Of a stretch of 64,000 bases of DNA, positions 52,167-60,786 are shown in pieces. The stretch's first letter is position 1. The number at the start of each line of letters is the position of its first letter. Both the position numbers and the translations under genes were made by a program. Under the pieces are notes generated by a model that saw nothing but the letters and a program-made list of their open reading frames with translations, was not told the origin of the DNA and made no database searches. The stretch comes from Hyphomonadaceae bacterium UBA7672 (lineage in GTDB: Bacteria; Pseudomonadota; Alphaproteobacteria; Caulobacterales; Hyphomonadaceae): assembly GCA_002483135.1 (NCBI GenBank), contig DLHI01000007.1:186001-250000 (forward strand), given 5' to 3'.

Positions 52167-52456
52167 CCGCGAGGATAGGGTCACGTCGGCGGCCCCGGGG
52201 AAACGATCGTGCGTTTCCTACAGCTGCATTTTGCCAACGCCCTGTCAGAGGACGGAATTTCGCGGCAGGACCCGCCCGCAATTCGGCCGAATCCAGCCTA
52301 CTCCGCGGCCGGCCGGGTCAGGTCGAACTCGACGCGGAAGAAACGCTGCGGGAGGCGCAGTTCACAGGCGAACATCACGCTGTGGGTCTCGTTGCTGAAG
52401 GTTGCAACACCGGCGCTACAAGCGCCAGATACGATCGATCACGAAGGGAACAGCAC

Positions 52457-52822
52457 ATGTTCAGACTTGGCGACCGTATCCGCAGTTTTGGCTACGCCTT
52501 CCAGGGGCTCGGCTTCATGCTGAAGACCCAGCAGAACGCCTGGATCCATCTTGTCGCCACCGCGGGGGTGATCGGCGCAGGTGTGTGGGTCAAGCTGTCC
52601 TTTTACGACTGGCGCTGGATCGTGTTCGCGATCGGCTTCGTCTGGGTCGCCGAGATCGTGAATACGGCGTTCGAGCATCTGTGCGATGTGGTCCAGCCCG
52701 AATTCCATGTCTCCGTGAAGGCCGCAAAGGACGTTGCCGCCGGAGCCGTGCTGGTCGCGGCCTTCATTGCGGTGATCATCGCCCTTCTCGTCTTCCTGCC
52801 CTATTTCGGATTGCCGCTATGA
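52457..52822 (+). CDS. dgkA: Diacylglycerol kinase-family membrane protein
   Basis: A 121-residue integral membrane enzyme with three TM helices. The catalytic signature EIVNTAFEHLCD and later KAAKDVAAGAVL match DgkA/undecaprenol kinase. It phosphorylates diacylglycerol (or undecaprenol) with ATP, recycling lipids released by periplasmic glucan synthesis, which fits opgH in the same window. GAAGGGA lies 8 bases before the ATG at 52457. The upstream part of the long open frame is not coding. Confidence 0.9.
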   Translation: MFRLGDRIRSFGYAFQGLGFMLKTQQNAWIHLVATAGVIGAGVWVKLSFYDWRWIVFAIGFVWVAEIVNTAFEHLCDVVQPEFHVSVKAAKDVAAGAVLVAAFIAVIIALLVFLPYFGLPL

Positions 52823-52846
52823 GCCTCCGGGACGGCGGTCCCATCG

Positions 52847-53929
52847 CTAGGCCGGCTCGGTCACGAAGCCTTTCCACGCGCGCATATACGTGATGAACGC
52901 ATCGCCGAGTCCTTCCGCGCGAAGATACTCCGGCGTCACAGGGTTCGGCGTCGGCGTGAAGCTGGCATTGGCGAGAACCTGCTTCGGGAAATCGTGATGC
53001 AGGATCGCGGCCCGCCCAATCACGACGAAGTCGAGGCCAGCCGCCATGGCGCGGTGCACGCCCTCGCCCGTGGTTAGCTTGCCAGCGGCCCCGAGACGGA
53101 CATTGCCGCGCTTCAGCGCCGTGAAATACGACAGCAGGCTGCGGCCCTTGAGCGCCTCGTCATTGGGCTCCTTGAATACATCCCAGAGCGACATGTCGAG
53201 ATAGTCGATCTTGTCTTCCAGCATGAGGCGCTGGGCGACGTCCGCAATCTCCAGCAACCGCATGCCGAAACGCTCGGGCGACAGACGCACGCCGAGGCTA
53301 AAATCCGGGCGGCATGCGGCGCGCACGCCGTCGACGATCTCGAACAGCAGGCGCGAGCGGTTCTCCAGCGATCCACCATAGGCATCCTCGCGCTTGTTGA
53401 TCTCGGGGCTGAGGAACGCGCAGATGATGTAGCCGTGTGCGCCGTGAATCTCGACGCCATCGAAGCCGGCCCGCTCCGCACGCTTCGCCGCCACGATGAA
53501 ATCGTCACGCAGGCGATGAACCTCCTCCAACGTCAACGCCCGCGCGCCTGTTTCGGCATCATCCGAGGGAGAGACGGGCGCGCCGCCGATCAGATCCCTC
53601 GGCGAGCGCATGCCGGCATGGTGGAGCTGAACAACTGCGTGGCTGCCCTCCGCCTTAAGCGCGGCGGCGAGGCGCGACAGCCCCTCAAGGTGCATGTCAT
53701 CCCAGACGCCGAGCTGGCCGGGGAACCCCTGCCCCACACGCTGGACATGGGCGGCGCAGGTCATGGTGAGGCCGAACCCACCCTTTGCCCGCATTGTCAG
53801 CCAGTTGAACTCTTCATCGGAAAGCCGCCCGTCGGCATGGCTTTGCGTATTGGTGAGCGGGGCCAGCATGAACCTGTTCTTCCAGGCCGGTCCGCGTTTC
53901 AGCGTAAGAGGCTCGAACAGGTCTGGCAT
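52847..53929 (-). CDS. NADH:flavin oxidoreductase (Old Yellow Enzyme family)
   Basis: A 360-residue FMN TIM-barrel flavoprotein. Motifs: LAPLTNTQSHADG (start), VVQLHHAGMRSPRD, HGAHGYIICAFLSPEINKREDAYGG (His-Asn-type substrate region), and LDFVVIGRAAILHHDFP (phosphate-binding end). OYE enzymes reduce activated alkenes with NAD(P)H. Physiological substrate unknown. Convergent on the diacylglycerol kinase gene, with 24 bp between stops. Confidence 0.92.
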   Translation of the reverse strand: MPDLFEPLTLKRGPAWKNRFMLAPLTNTQSHADGRLSDEEFNWLTMRAKGGFGLTMTCAAHVQRVGQGFPGQLGVWDDMHLEGLSRLAAALKAEGSHAVVQLHHAGMRSPRDLIGGAPVSPSDDAETGARALTLEEVHRLRDDFIVAAKRAERAGFDGVEIHGAHGYIICAFLSPEINKREDAYGGSLENRSRLLFEIVDGVRAACRPDFSLGVRLSPERFGMRLLEIADVAQRLMLEDKIDYLDMSLWDVFKEPNDEALKGRSLLSYFTALKRGNVRLGAAGKLTTGEGVHRAMAAGLDFVVIGRAAILHHDFPKQVLANASFTPTPNPVTPEYLRAEGLGDAFITYMRAWKGFVTEPA

Positions 53930-54022
53930 GGGTAAATCCTTGGACTTTCAGACGCGGCAGCGAACGTTGTAGCGACATGCGGGCGCTTGCGGCCAGCCCT
54001 GCCCCCGCGCATATAGCCGCCT

Positions 54023-55426
54023 ATGACCACAGGCCGCACACTCTACGACAAGATCTGGGACGCCCACGTCGTCTCGACTGACAAGGCGTCAGGCGAGAGC
54101 CTGCTCTATATCGACCTCCACCTGATCCACGAAGTTACCACGCCGCAGGCGTTCTCGGGCCTGAAGGTCAACGGCCGCCGCGTGCGTCGACCCGACCTCA
54201 CACTGGCCGTAGCCGACCACAACACACCGACCGAGGGGCAGTCGCTGGGTATGGCGGGCGTTAAGGATGTGGAGGCGCGCGAACAGCTGGAAACACTTGC
54301 GCGCAATGTGAAGGAATACGGCATCCAGTTCTTCCCGATGGGCGACATCAACAACGGGATCGTGCACGTTGTGGGGCCCGAACAGGGCCGCACCCAGCCG
54401 GGTCTCACCATCGTGTGCGGCGACAGCCACACGTCCACGCACGGCGCGTTCGGCGCGCTGGCGCACGGCATCGGGACGTCGGAAGTCGAACACGTGCTGG
54501 CGACGCAAACGCTGCGCGCGCGCAAGATGAAAAACATGGCCGTGCGGGTGGAGGGCGAGTTCCGCCCCGGCGTCGGCGCCAAGGATCTCGCGCTACACCT
54601 GATCTCGATCATCGGCACGAATGGCGGCGCGGGACATGTGATCGAATACATGGGCGCGGCCATCCGCTCCATGTCGATGGAAGGGCGGATGACGTTGTGC
54701 AACCTGTCCATCGAGGGCGGTGCGCGCGCGGGACTCGTGGCGCCCGATGAAGCGACGTTCGCCTACATGAAAGGCCGTCCATCGGCGCCGAAGGGCGGAC
54801 AGTGGGAAACTGCGCTCGCGCACTGGAAGACGCTCTACTCCGACGATGCCGCGCACTGGGACGCAGTGATCGACATCGCCGCCGAGGATGTTGATCCCAC
54901 AATCACCTGGGGCACCAGCCCGGAACAGGCCTCATCCATCCGTGCAACCGCGCCCGTGCCCTCACAGATCGCCGATCCTGTGAAGCGCGAGGCCGCCGAA
55001 CGCGCGCTGGCCTATATGGGCATCGTCCCGGGTCAGAAGCTCGAGGGCCTCAAGATCGATCGCGTCTTCATCGGGTCGTGCACGAACTCACGGATCGAGG
55101 ATCTGCGCGCAGCGGCCGAGATCGCACGCGGCAATCACGTTGCAGATGGCGTGCGCGCCATGGTGGTGCCGGGCTCCGGCCTGATCCGCGCGCAGGCGGA
55201 AGAGGAAGGTCTCGACAAGGTGTTCCTCGACGCCGGCTTCGAATGGCGTGAGCCGGGCTGCTCCATGTGCCTTGGCATGAACCCCGACATCCTGAAGCCG
55301 GGTGAACGCTGCGCCTCGACCTCGAACCGCAATTTCGAAGGACGCCAGGGCCGCGGCGGCCGCACGCACCTGATGAGCCCGGTCCTGGCCGCGAAAGCCG
55401 CGATTGCGGGCGTGATCACGGCATGA
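54023..55426 (+). CDS. leuC: 3-isopropylmalate dehydratase large subunit
   Basis: A 467-residue [4Fe-4S] enzyme of leucine biosynthesis that isomerises 2- to 3-isopropylmalate together with LeuD. Cluster ligands: IGSCTNSRIEDL and CSMCLGMNPD. The start TLYDKIWDAHVV and CGDSHTSTHGAFGALA are standard. leuD is not next to it in this window: the gene after it is a GFA-family protein, overlapping by 4 bp (ATGA). So the small subunit must be encoded elsewhere. Confidence 0.97.
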   Translation: MTTGRTLYDKIWDAHVVSTDKASGESLLYIDLHLIHEVTTPQAFSGLKVNGRRVRRPDLTLAVADHNTPTEGQSLGMAGVKDVEAREQLETLARNVKEYGIQFFPMGDINNGIVHVVGPEQGRTQPGLTIVCGDSHTSTHGAFGALAHGIGTSEVEHVLATQTLRARKMKNMAVRVEGEFRPGVGAKDLALHLISIIGTNGGAGHVIEYMGAAIRSMSMEGRMTLCNLSIEGGARAGLVAPDEATFAYMKGRPSAPKGGQWETALAHWKTLYSDDAAHWDAVIDIAAEDVDPTITWGTSPEQASSIRATAPVPSQIADPVKREAAERALAYMGIVPGQKLEGLKIDRVFIGSCTNSRIEDLRAAAEIARGNHVADGVRAMVVPGSGLIRAQAEEEGLDKVFLDAGFEWREPGCSMCLGMNPDILKPGERCASTSNRNFEGRQGRGGRTHLMSPVLAAKAAIAGVITA

Positions 55427-55863
55427 GCGAACCAAAGCTCCCCATCACCGGGGGCTGCCTTTGTGGCGCGGTGCGCTATTCCGTTTCGGCGGAGCCTATC
55501 GCGGTGCGCCAGTGCTGGTGTCGCGATTGTCAGTACTGGGGATCGGGCTCGGCGACGGTGAATGCCGTGTTCGAGCGCGACAAGGTCGCACTCACGGGCG
55601 TGCTCACCGATTTCGTTTCGAAGGCGGAGTCGGGCAACACGATGCATCGCGGGTTCTGCCCCACGTGCGGAACACCGGTGACGAGCGCGTCGGATGCGCG
55701 GCCGAACTTCGTGATCCTGCGCGTGGGCACGCTGGACCAGCCATCGCTTGCAGCGCCGGCCATGGCGATCTGGACGGACTCCGCACCGCAATGGGCGCAC
55801 ATGGACCCGGAAGTTCCCGCGACGCCGAAGGGCGCGCCACCCCTGCCGCCTGTCTCACGTTAA
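55423..55863 (+). CDS. GFA (glutathione-dependent formaldehyde-activating) family protein
   Basis: A 146-residue zinc protein with the GFA-type Cys pattern: GGCLCGAVRYSV, then CWCRDCQYWG, and FCPTCGTPV. The fold is that of Gfa/S-(hydroxymethyl)glutathione synthase, but most relatives have no proven activity. Its start overlaps the leuC stop (ATGA), so translation is probably coupled. Confidence 0.9.
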   Translation: MSEPKLPITGGCLCGAVRYSVSAEPIAVRQCWCRDCQYWGSGSATVNAVFERDKVALTGVLTDFVSKAESGNTMHRGFCPTCGTPVTSASDARPNFVILRVGTLDQPSLAAPAMAIWTDSAPQWAHMDPEVPATPKGAPPLPPVSR

Positions 55864-55971
55864 GACTTGCTAACGGCGCTGCGGCGGATTGCACCGGTGA
55901 GTTGATAATGCCATGATCCTGCCCAAGTTCGAAGGCTTCTGCAGGGCGTCGGGGCGGCAGCCGGGAATCGC

Positions 55972-56859
55972 ATGAAACGACTGCTACTTGCGCTGGTTTT
56001 GGTTGTGGCTGGCGGCGTGATGCTGCTGGGTCCGCAGCTTCGCTCCGCCTTCGCCGGCACCGAAGTGAACATCACCCTCGGGCCTGCCGAGCTGCACCCC
56101 ACGCAGCAGGCGCTGAATTTCCAACTCGACGAACCTGACGACGCCACGCTCGCGGCGTCGAAGAAGTCCAAGCTGTGGGCGACCTATTATCACATGCCGA
56201 CGGTTCGTCCGTCCTGGACCAGCGTATCGGCCAAGCCGCTGCTGGGGCGCAATGGCGACGCCGTGTCGCCTCCCCTGTCGACCGAAGACTGGTGTGACGC
56301 GGCCATGCAGGGATCGATCTGGGTCGACAACGGCAAGGACGACCCCACCGCGTATATGTATGTCGACAGCCGCGGGCCTGAGCAGGTTGTGTGCGACAAG
56401 TATTTTGGCGAGCTGTCGACGCGCATCAAGTCTGCGACAAGGCGCGCGCGCTTCGTTGAGTTTCACCATCCGCAAGCATGCGACGTACGCGTGATTCCGC
56501 TGATGGCGTTCCGCACCATCGCGGTTGATCGCGAGAAGATAAAGATGGGCACGGTGCTGTATGTGCCCAAGCTGCGCGGCAAGACGTTCTGGAACGCGGG
56601 CGAGTTCTTCACGCACGATGGCTATGTGATCGCCAGCGACACGGGCGGCGCGATCGAGGGCAACCACATCGACATGTTCGTCGCTGACGCGGCGGTCGAT
56701 CCCTTCCCCGACCTTGTGAAGTCCAATGCACGCGCGACGTTCGAGGCCTATTTCGTTGACAAGGAACATCCCGCCGCGGTCGCACTCAGAGACGCCGCCG
56801 ACGAAGTGTGCAAGGATGTTGACGGCCCCGGCCGCAAGCGCCGCTCCAACCCGGTCTGA
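55972..56859 (+). CDS. 3D-domain protein (MltA C-terminal-like barrel)
   Basis: A 295-residue secreted protein with an N-terminal hydrophobic signal-anchor. The central region begins LWATYYHMPTV, and the C-terminal 3D domain has the three conserved Asp: RTIAVDREKIKMG, SDTGGAIEG and HIDMFV. The 3D domain is the double-psi barrel of the MltA transglycosylase. Without the rest of MltA, activity is uncertain. Two Cys pairs (DWCD and VCDKYF; ACDV) may form disulfides. Followed by a paralogue 58 bp downstream. Confidence 0.82.
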   Translation: MKRLLLALVLVVAGGVMLLGPQLRSAFAGTEVNITLGPAELHPTQQALNFQLDEPDDATLAASKKSKLWATYYHMPTVRPSWTSVSAKPLLGRNGDAVSPPLSTEDWCDAAMQGSIWVDNGKDDPTAYMYVDSRGPEQVVCDKYFGELSTRIKSATRRARFVEFHHPQACDVRVIPLMAFRTIAVDREKIKMGTVLYVPKLRGKTFWNAGEFFTHDGYVIASDTGGAIEGNHIDMFVADAAVDPFPDLVKSNARATFEAYFVDKEHPAAVALRDAADEVCKDVDGPGRKRRSNPV

Positions 56860-56917
56860 CCTGCCGCCGACCAGCGCAGTAACGACCTGGTAACCTCTCT
56901 CGCGACTTCGGTGTGGC

Positions 56918-57871
56918 ATGAAGGAGCTGACCGCGATCCTGGGCCTCCGCGCCGATCCCACGCCGAGCGGCGTGGACGCGCGCGCGACTGCGCCTGAGGC
57001 GCCTGCTCCGGAGATCACAGCAGAGGCCCCGATCCAGACCCGGCATATGCGGCGGGCCGGCTATGCGATCCTCCTGCTGCTGACGGCCTGCGCCACAGCG
57101 TCAACGCTGGGACGAGCGCCGCCGCTCGCGCCGGTGCTGAGCCTCGAAGAGCGCGCAGCCGGCTTCCAGCTCGATGCGCCCACCGAAGACGCGCTCGGCC
57201 CCGACCTGCACCTGTGGGCGACGCACTATCACACGCCCAGCATCGCGCCTGCGCCCGAGACGATCTCGGCGGCCTTCCCCCTGCTCGGCCGCGATGGCGA
57301 TCCGATCTCGCCGCCGCTCCTCCATCGCGACTGGTGCGAGGCGGCGCTGCAGGGCTCAGTCTCGGTGAGGCAGGGCGGCAAGGCGACCGCCTATGTGTTC
57401 GTCGACTCCAAGGGACCCGAACAGGCAAACTGCGACCAGTGGCTCGGCAGCCTGTCAGACGGCATCAAGACGGCGACACGGCGGGCGCGTTTCATGAAGG
57501 TGAACCACCCGCTGGGCTGCGGCGTGCGCAATCATCCGCTGGTCCCCTTCCGTACCATCGCGGTCGATCCCGACATGATCCCGCTCGACAGCGTGGTGTT
57601 CGTTCCCGAACTGCGCGGTCGCGAATTCGCGTACGACGGACAGACCTTCATTCACGATGGCTATCTGTTCGCTGGCGATCGCGGCGGGGCGATCAAGGGC
57701 CGGCATATCGACGTGTTCCTCAATGAGAGTGGCGGCGGACCGCTCGAAGACCTGTTCGCCTCCAGCGAGAACCGCACCTTCGCGGCGCACGCTGTGGCGG
57801 AGGATGATCCCAATGCTATGGCTCTGCGCGCGAGCCAGTCGGCCAGCTGCGAGCCGGTCACGCCGGGTTGA
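56918..57871 (+). CDS. 3D-domain protein, tandem paralogue
   Basis: A 317-residue protein paralogous to the gene upstream: LWATHYHTPSI, GSVSVRQGGKATAYVFVDSKGPEQ, RTIAVDPDMIPLDS, GDRGGAIKG and HIDVFL, with all three Asp of the 3D domain retained. An alternative start at 57047 gives a lipoprotein (MRRAGYAILLLLTACA, lipobox LTAC); the longer form would put a 43-residue Pro-rich tail in front of it. No strong ribosome-binding site helps to decide. A likely second copy of a cell-wall-acting protein. Confidence 0.8.
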   Translation: MKELTAILGLRADPTPSGVDARATAPEAPAPEITAEAPIQTRHMRRAGYAILLLLTACATASTLGRAPPLAPVLSLEERAAGFQLDAPTEDALGPDLHLWATHYHTPSIAPAPETISAAFPLLGRDGDPISPPLLHRDWCEAALQGSVSVRQGGKATAYVFVDSKGPEQANCDQWLGSLSDGIKTATRRARFMKVNHPLGCGVRNHPLVPFRTIAVDPDMIPLDSVVFVPELRGREFAYDGQTFIHDGYLFAGDRGGAIKGRHIDVFLNESGGGPLEDLFASSENRTFAAHAVAEDDPNAMALRASQSASCEPVTPG

Positions 57872-57956
57872 CCTTCGCAACAACTGGACAAGCTTTCCCT
57901 TGCGGCGGCAGATTGCACCGCAAACAAGACTCACACGATGCGAGGGAGAGACTGCA

Positions 57957-59252
57957 ATGAAACGCTATCTGAAAGGGGGCGTGGCCGTGATCGCGGCGGG
58001 GCTTCTGGCCGCGGGCTGCGGATACTTTGCGGACCACAAGGCGCACGCCCCGCAGATCCCGTCCGCGCCAACGATCTCGCCCTCATTGAAACCGCAGACG
58101 CCGAACGCACCGGGCGCCGTGCCCGCACCTGCGTCGGTCGCTGCCTCCCAGGCAGCCGCCGCAGCCGCAGCCCCGCCGGCTCCGTCCGGACGCACCAATT
58201 ACGGCGTTGCGAGCAACTGGCTGTGCCGGCCGGGCCTCGCCAACAATCCGTGCGAAGTGAACATCGACGCGACGATGGTGAAGGCGGACGGCTCCACCAC
58301 CATCGAGAAATTCACCGGCAATCCCAACGCGCCGATCGACTGCTTCTATGTCTATCCGACCGTGTCGCTCGATCCGTTCACGCAGTCGGATCTTGTGCCC
58401 GGACCGGAAGAGCTGAACGTCGTGAAGGCGCAGCTGGCGCGCCTTGGCAGCCAGTGCCGCATCTTCGCGCCGATGTATCGCCAGTTCTCGCTGGGCGCCC
58501 TGCGCGCCCGCATGTCGGGCGGCGGCGAAGTTCCCGTGCGCGGCACGCCGATGGACGCCAACAATGACGTCGACGACGCCTGGGACTGGTACATGGCCAA
58601 CGAGAACAAAGGGCGCGGCGTCGTGATACTTGGCCACAGCCAGGGCTCGGGCCAGATCATGCGCCTGATCGCAGCCAAGGTGGACGGCAAGCCGGCGCAG
58701 CAAAGGCTGGTCTCCGCCATCGTCATGGGCTTTTCGCTGATGGTTCCCAAGGGTCAGGACGTTGGCGGCACGTTCAAGAATATCCCGGTGTGCAAAGCCG
58801 CCGACCAGACCGGGTGCGCGATCTCGTTCTCGTCCTTCCGGTCCAACATCCCGCCTTCGGAAACGGCGATGTTCGGGCTTAGCCGTGACGGCATGGAAGC
58901 GGTCTGCACCAACCCGGCGGCGCTCGGCGGTGGAGCAGCGCAGGCCAAGGCCTACTGGTCGACCGGGGACAAGACCTGGGTTGCCGGCAAGAAGGTGACG
59001 ACGCCATTCGTCGTGACGCCGGGCCTCACCACGACGGAATGTGTACGCGACGGCGCGCATCACTATCTCAAGGTGACGTTCAACGCCGACCCCAACGACC
59101 CCCGCATCGACGATCCGGGTACGGACGTGATGGCGAATGGCAAGCCTGATCCGGGCTGGGGCCTGCATCTCAACGACGCCAACATCGCGATGGGTGACCT
59201 TGTCGATGTCCTGGCAAAACAGTCGGCGGCGTGGACGAAGGCCCACCCCTGA
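57957..59252 (+). CDS. DUF3089 alpha/beta-hydrolase lipoprotein
   Basis: A 431-residue lipoprotein (lipobox LAAGCGY, Cys about 21) with a long Ala/Pro linker and a DUF3089-type hydrolase domain. The nucleophile elbow is VILGHSQGSGQIM; FYVYPTVSLDP and FAPMYRQFSLGAL are characteristic, and the His is probably in HHYLKVTFN or GLHLNDAN. Substrate unknown; a lipase/esterase-like role in the envelope is likely. Strong GAGGGAGAG ribosome-binding site. A perfect terminator hairpin follows. Confidence 0.85.
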   Translation: MKRYLKGGVAVIAAGLLAAGCGYFADHKAHAPQIPSAPTISPSLKPQTPNAPGAVPAPASVAASQAAAAAAAPPAPSGRTNYGVASNWLCRPGLANNPCEVNIDATMVKADGSTTIEKFTGNPNAPIDCFYVYPTVSLDPFTQSDLVPGPEELNVVKAQLARLGSQCRIFAPMYRQFSLGALRARMSGGGEVPVRGTPMDANNDVDDAWDWYMANENKGRGVVILGHSQGSGQIMRLIAAKVDGKPAQQRLVSAIVMGFSLMVPKGQDVGGTFKNIPVCKAADQTGCAISFSSFRSNIPPSETAMFGLSRDGMEAVCTNPAALGGGAAQAKAYWSTGDKTWVAGKKVTTPFVVTPGLTTTECVRDGAHHYLKVTFNADPNDPRIDDPGTDVMANGKPDPGWGLHLNDANIAMGDLVDVLAKQSAAWTKAHP

Positions 59253-59283
59253 GAATCGGCGACAACTGAACCAGATGTAATGA

Positions 59284-59316
59284 ACGGCCCTGCACCTTGT
59301 GTGCAGGGCCGTTTTT
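59284..59316 (+). terminator. Intrinsic terminator after the DUF3089 gene
   Basis: A perfect 12-bp stem (ACGGCCCTGCAC with GTGCAGGGCCGT) and a 5-base loop CTTGT, followed by five T. It lies about 30 bases after the stop codon. Confidence 0.92.
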
Positions 59317-59444
59317 CGTGGCGTAACCTGCATGGTTAGCGTCATCGGTGAAATCGCGGGGCGCGCACTGAGCTTGCCTTAGGGGATGGGGATCAGTTTG
59401 CACGCGGACCCGTGGGGGGCATCCACCTGCAACCGGTACTCAAC

Positions 59445-59993
59445 ATGCGCGCGCCGCACGCCAAGATCGATGACTGGCTCATGGGCCAGGAAGAGGCCTC
59501 GACCGAAGCCGCCGAGGCGCCTTTCGATTCCTTTGGTCCGATCAGCGAGATCCGTCGCGCGCTCGGCCGTCCGGAAAAGACGGCCGTAACGCAAGGACCG
59601 CACGACTACACGCGCATCCTGGCGGCTGAGTCCGACCCCTATCACCGTCGCGTGCTGCGCGTTCTGCTGGCCAGTACGCGCATTTCCGTAATCGAAGTCG
59701 AGGACGGTCAATCGGCGATCGACCTCCTCGCGCTGCGCTCGTTCGATCTCGTCCTGCTGGGCATGGAGTTGCCGATCATGACGGGCCCGGAAGTGATCCG
59801 TTGGGTGCGGCGCAGCCTGACGCCCTGGTCGGACATCCCGATCCTGGGACTCGTCGGCGAGGAACATCGCGACCAGGTTGGCCGCCTGATGTCGATGGGG
59901 ATGACGGACTGGACCGCCAAGCCGCTCAGCCGGCACCACCTGGCCGACAAGATCGTCCACCTGATGCCGACACTGTACGACGCCGGGCTTTAG
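59445..59993 (+). CDS. Degenerate receiver-domain protein (pseudo-REC)
   Basis: A 182-residue protein (or 193, with GTG at 59412; no clear ribosome-binding site decides). The C-terminal 120 residues follow the CheY-like layout: ILAAESDPYHRRVLRVLL for beta1, DLVLLGMELPIMTG where the phosphoacceptor Asp should stand (LLDM becomes LLGM), then PILGLVGEEHRD and WTAKPLSRHHL, retaining the conserved Lys. The Asp-to-Gly change and altered acidic pair mean it probably cannot be phosphorylated. N-terminal 70 residues show no known domain. Confidence 0.8.
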   Translation: MRAPHAKIDDWLMGQEEASTEAAEAPFDSFGPISEIRRALGRPEKTAVTQGPHDYTRILAAESDPYHRRVLRVLLASTRISVIEVEDGQSAIDLLALRSFDLVLLGMELPIMTGPEVIRWVRRSLTPWSDIPILGLVGEEHRDQVGRLMSMGMTDWTAKPLSRHHLADKIVHLMPTLYDAGL

Positions 59994-60002
59994 GCGCGCG
60001 CC

Positions 60003-60659
60003 TCAGAACTCGATATCGAGTTCCTCGATTTCGATCGGCTCTGCCTTCGCTTCCTCGATCCATTGCTGCATCGGGGCCCAGGCCATGACCCTGTCACGGT
60101 ATTCGGCAGCCTTGCCCTCCAACGCCACATCGTAAGTGACGAAGCGGGTGCATACCGGCGCATACATGGCGTCGGCCAGGGTCGGATGATCGCCAAACAG
60201 CCACGGGCCGCCATACTTCTCGAAACACTCACCCCAGATGGTCAGCACGCGGCGGATATCGCCCTTGGCCCCGGTGAACACGCGGAAGCCGGGATAGCGG
60301 GCGCGCAGGTTCATCGGCAGGGCCGAGCGCATGTTGTAGAAGCCGCCATGCATCTCGCCGATGATCGAGCGTGAATGGGAGCGTGCCTTCTTTTCGAGCG
60401 GCAGGAGACCCTTCTTCGGGAATTCCTCCTCCAGATACTCCGCGATGGCGAAAGTGTCCCAGATACTGGCCCCGTTGTGATCCAGCCGGGGCGTGAGGAC
60501 GGTGGGGGAGAGCAGCAGAAGCTCGGCCCGGTTGTCCGGATCGTCGTTCGAAACGCTCTCTACTTCGACCTTAAGCTCCGCCAGCTGGCAAAACAGCCAG
60601 GCCCGCAGAGACCAGGACGAGTAATTCCTGCTCGAAATCGTGAGTTTAGCGCCCGCCAT
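60003..60659 (-). CDS. Glutathione S-transferase family protein
   Basis: A 218-residue GST: N-terminal thioredoxin-like domain (LTISSRNYSSWSLRAWLF, SPTVLTPRLDHNG with the cis-Pro, and IWDTFAIAEYLEEEFP) and an all-helical C-terminal domain (GPWLFGDHPTLADAMYAPV). It may conjugate glutathione or act as a redox protein; substrate unknown. The Met at 60659 is chosen (19 codons shorter than the open frame), at the usual distance from the first strand. Confidence 0.9.
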   Translation of the reverse strand: MAGAKLTISSRNYSSWSLRAWLFCQLAELKVEVESVSNDDPDNRAELLLLSPTVLTPRLDHNGASIWDTFAIAEYLEEEFPKKGLLPLEKKARSHSRSIIGEMHGGFYNMRSALPMNLRARYPGFRVFTGAKGDIRRVLTIWGECFEKYGGPWLFGDHPTLADAMYAPVCTRFVTYDVALEGKAAEYRDRVMAWAPMQQWIEEAKAEPIEIEELDIEF

Positions 60660-60786
60660 GACGGCACTTTCCTTGCCCTTAATGTGTCTATGCAATCGTA
60701 TGTCGCAGTGCAACATGTGTGGAGCTAGGCTTCCTTAAGAAGCGTTAGCGGTCACGCATCTGCCTAAGAATAGAGCGCGCCTGGAT

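Noticed and set aside
52298..52375. 25-residue minus-strand open frame ending in FFRVEFDLTRPAAE
   Set aside because: Codon use looks coding-like, but it is short, has no ribosome-binding site I trust and no recognised family.
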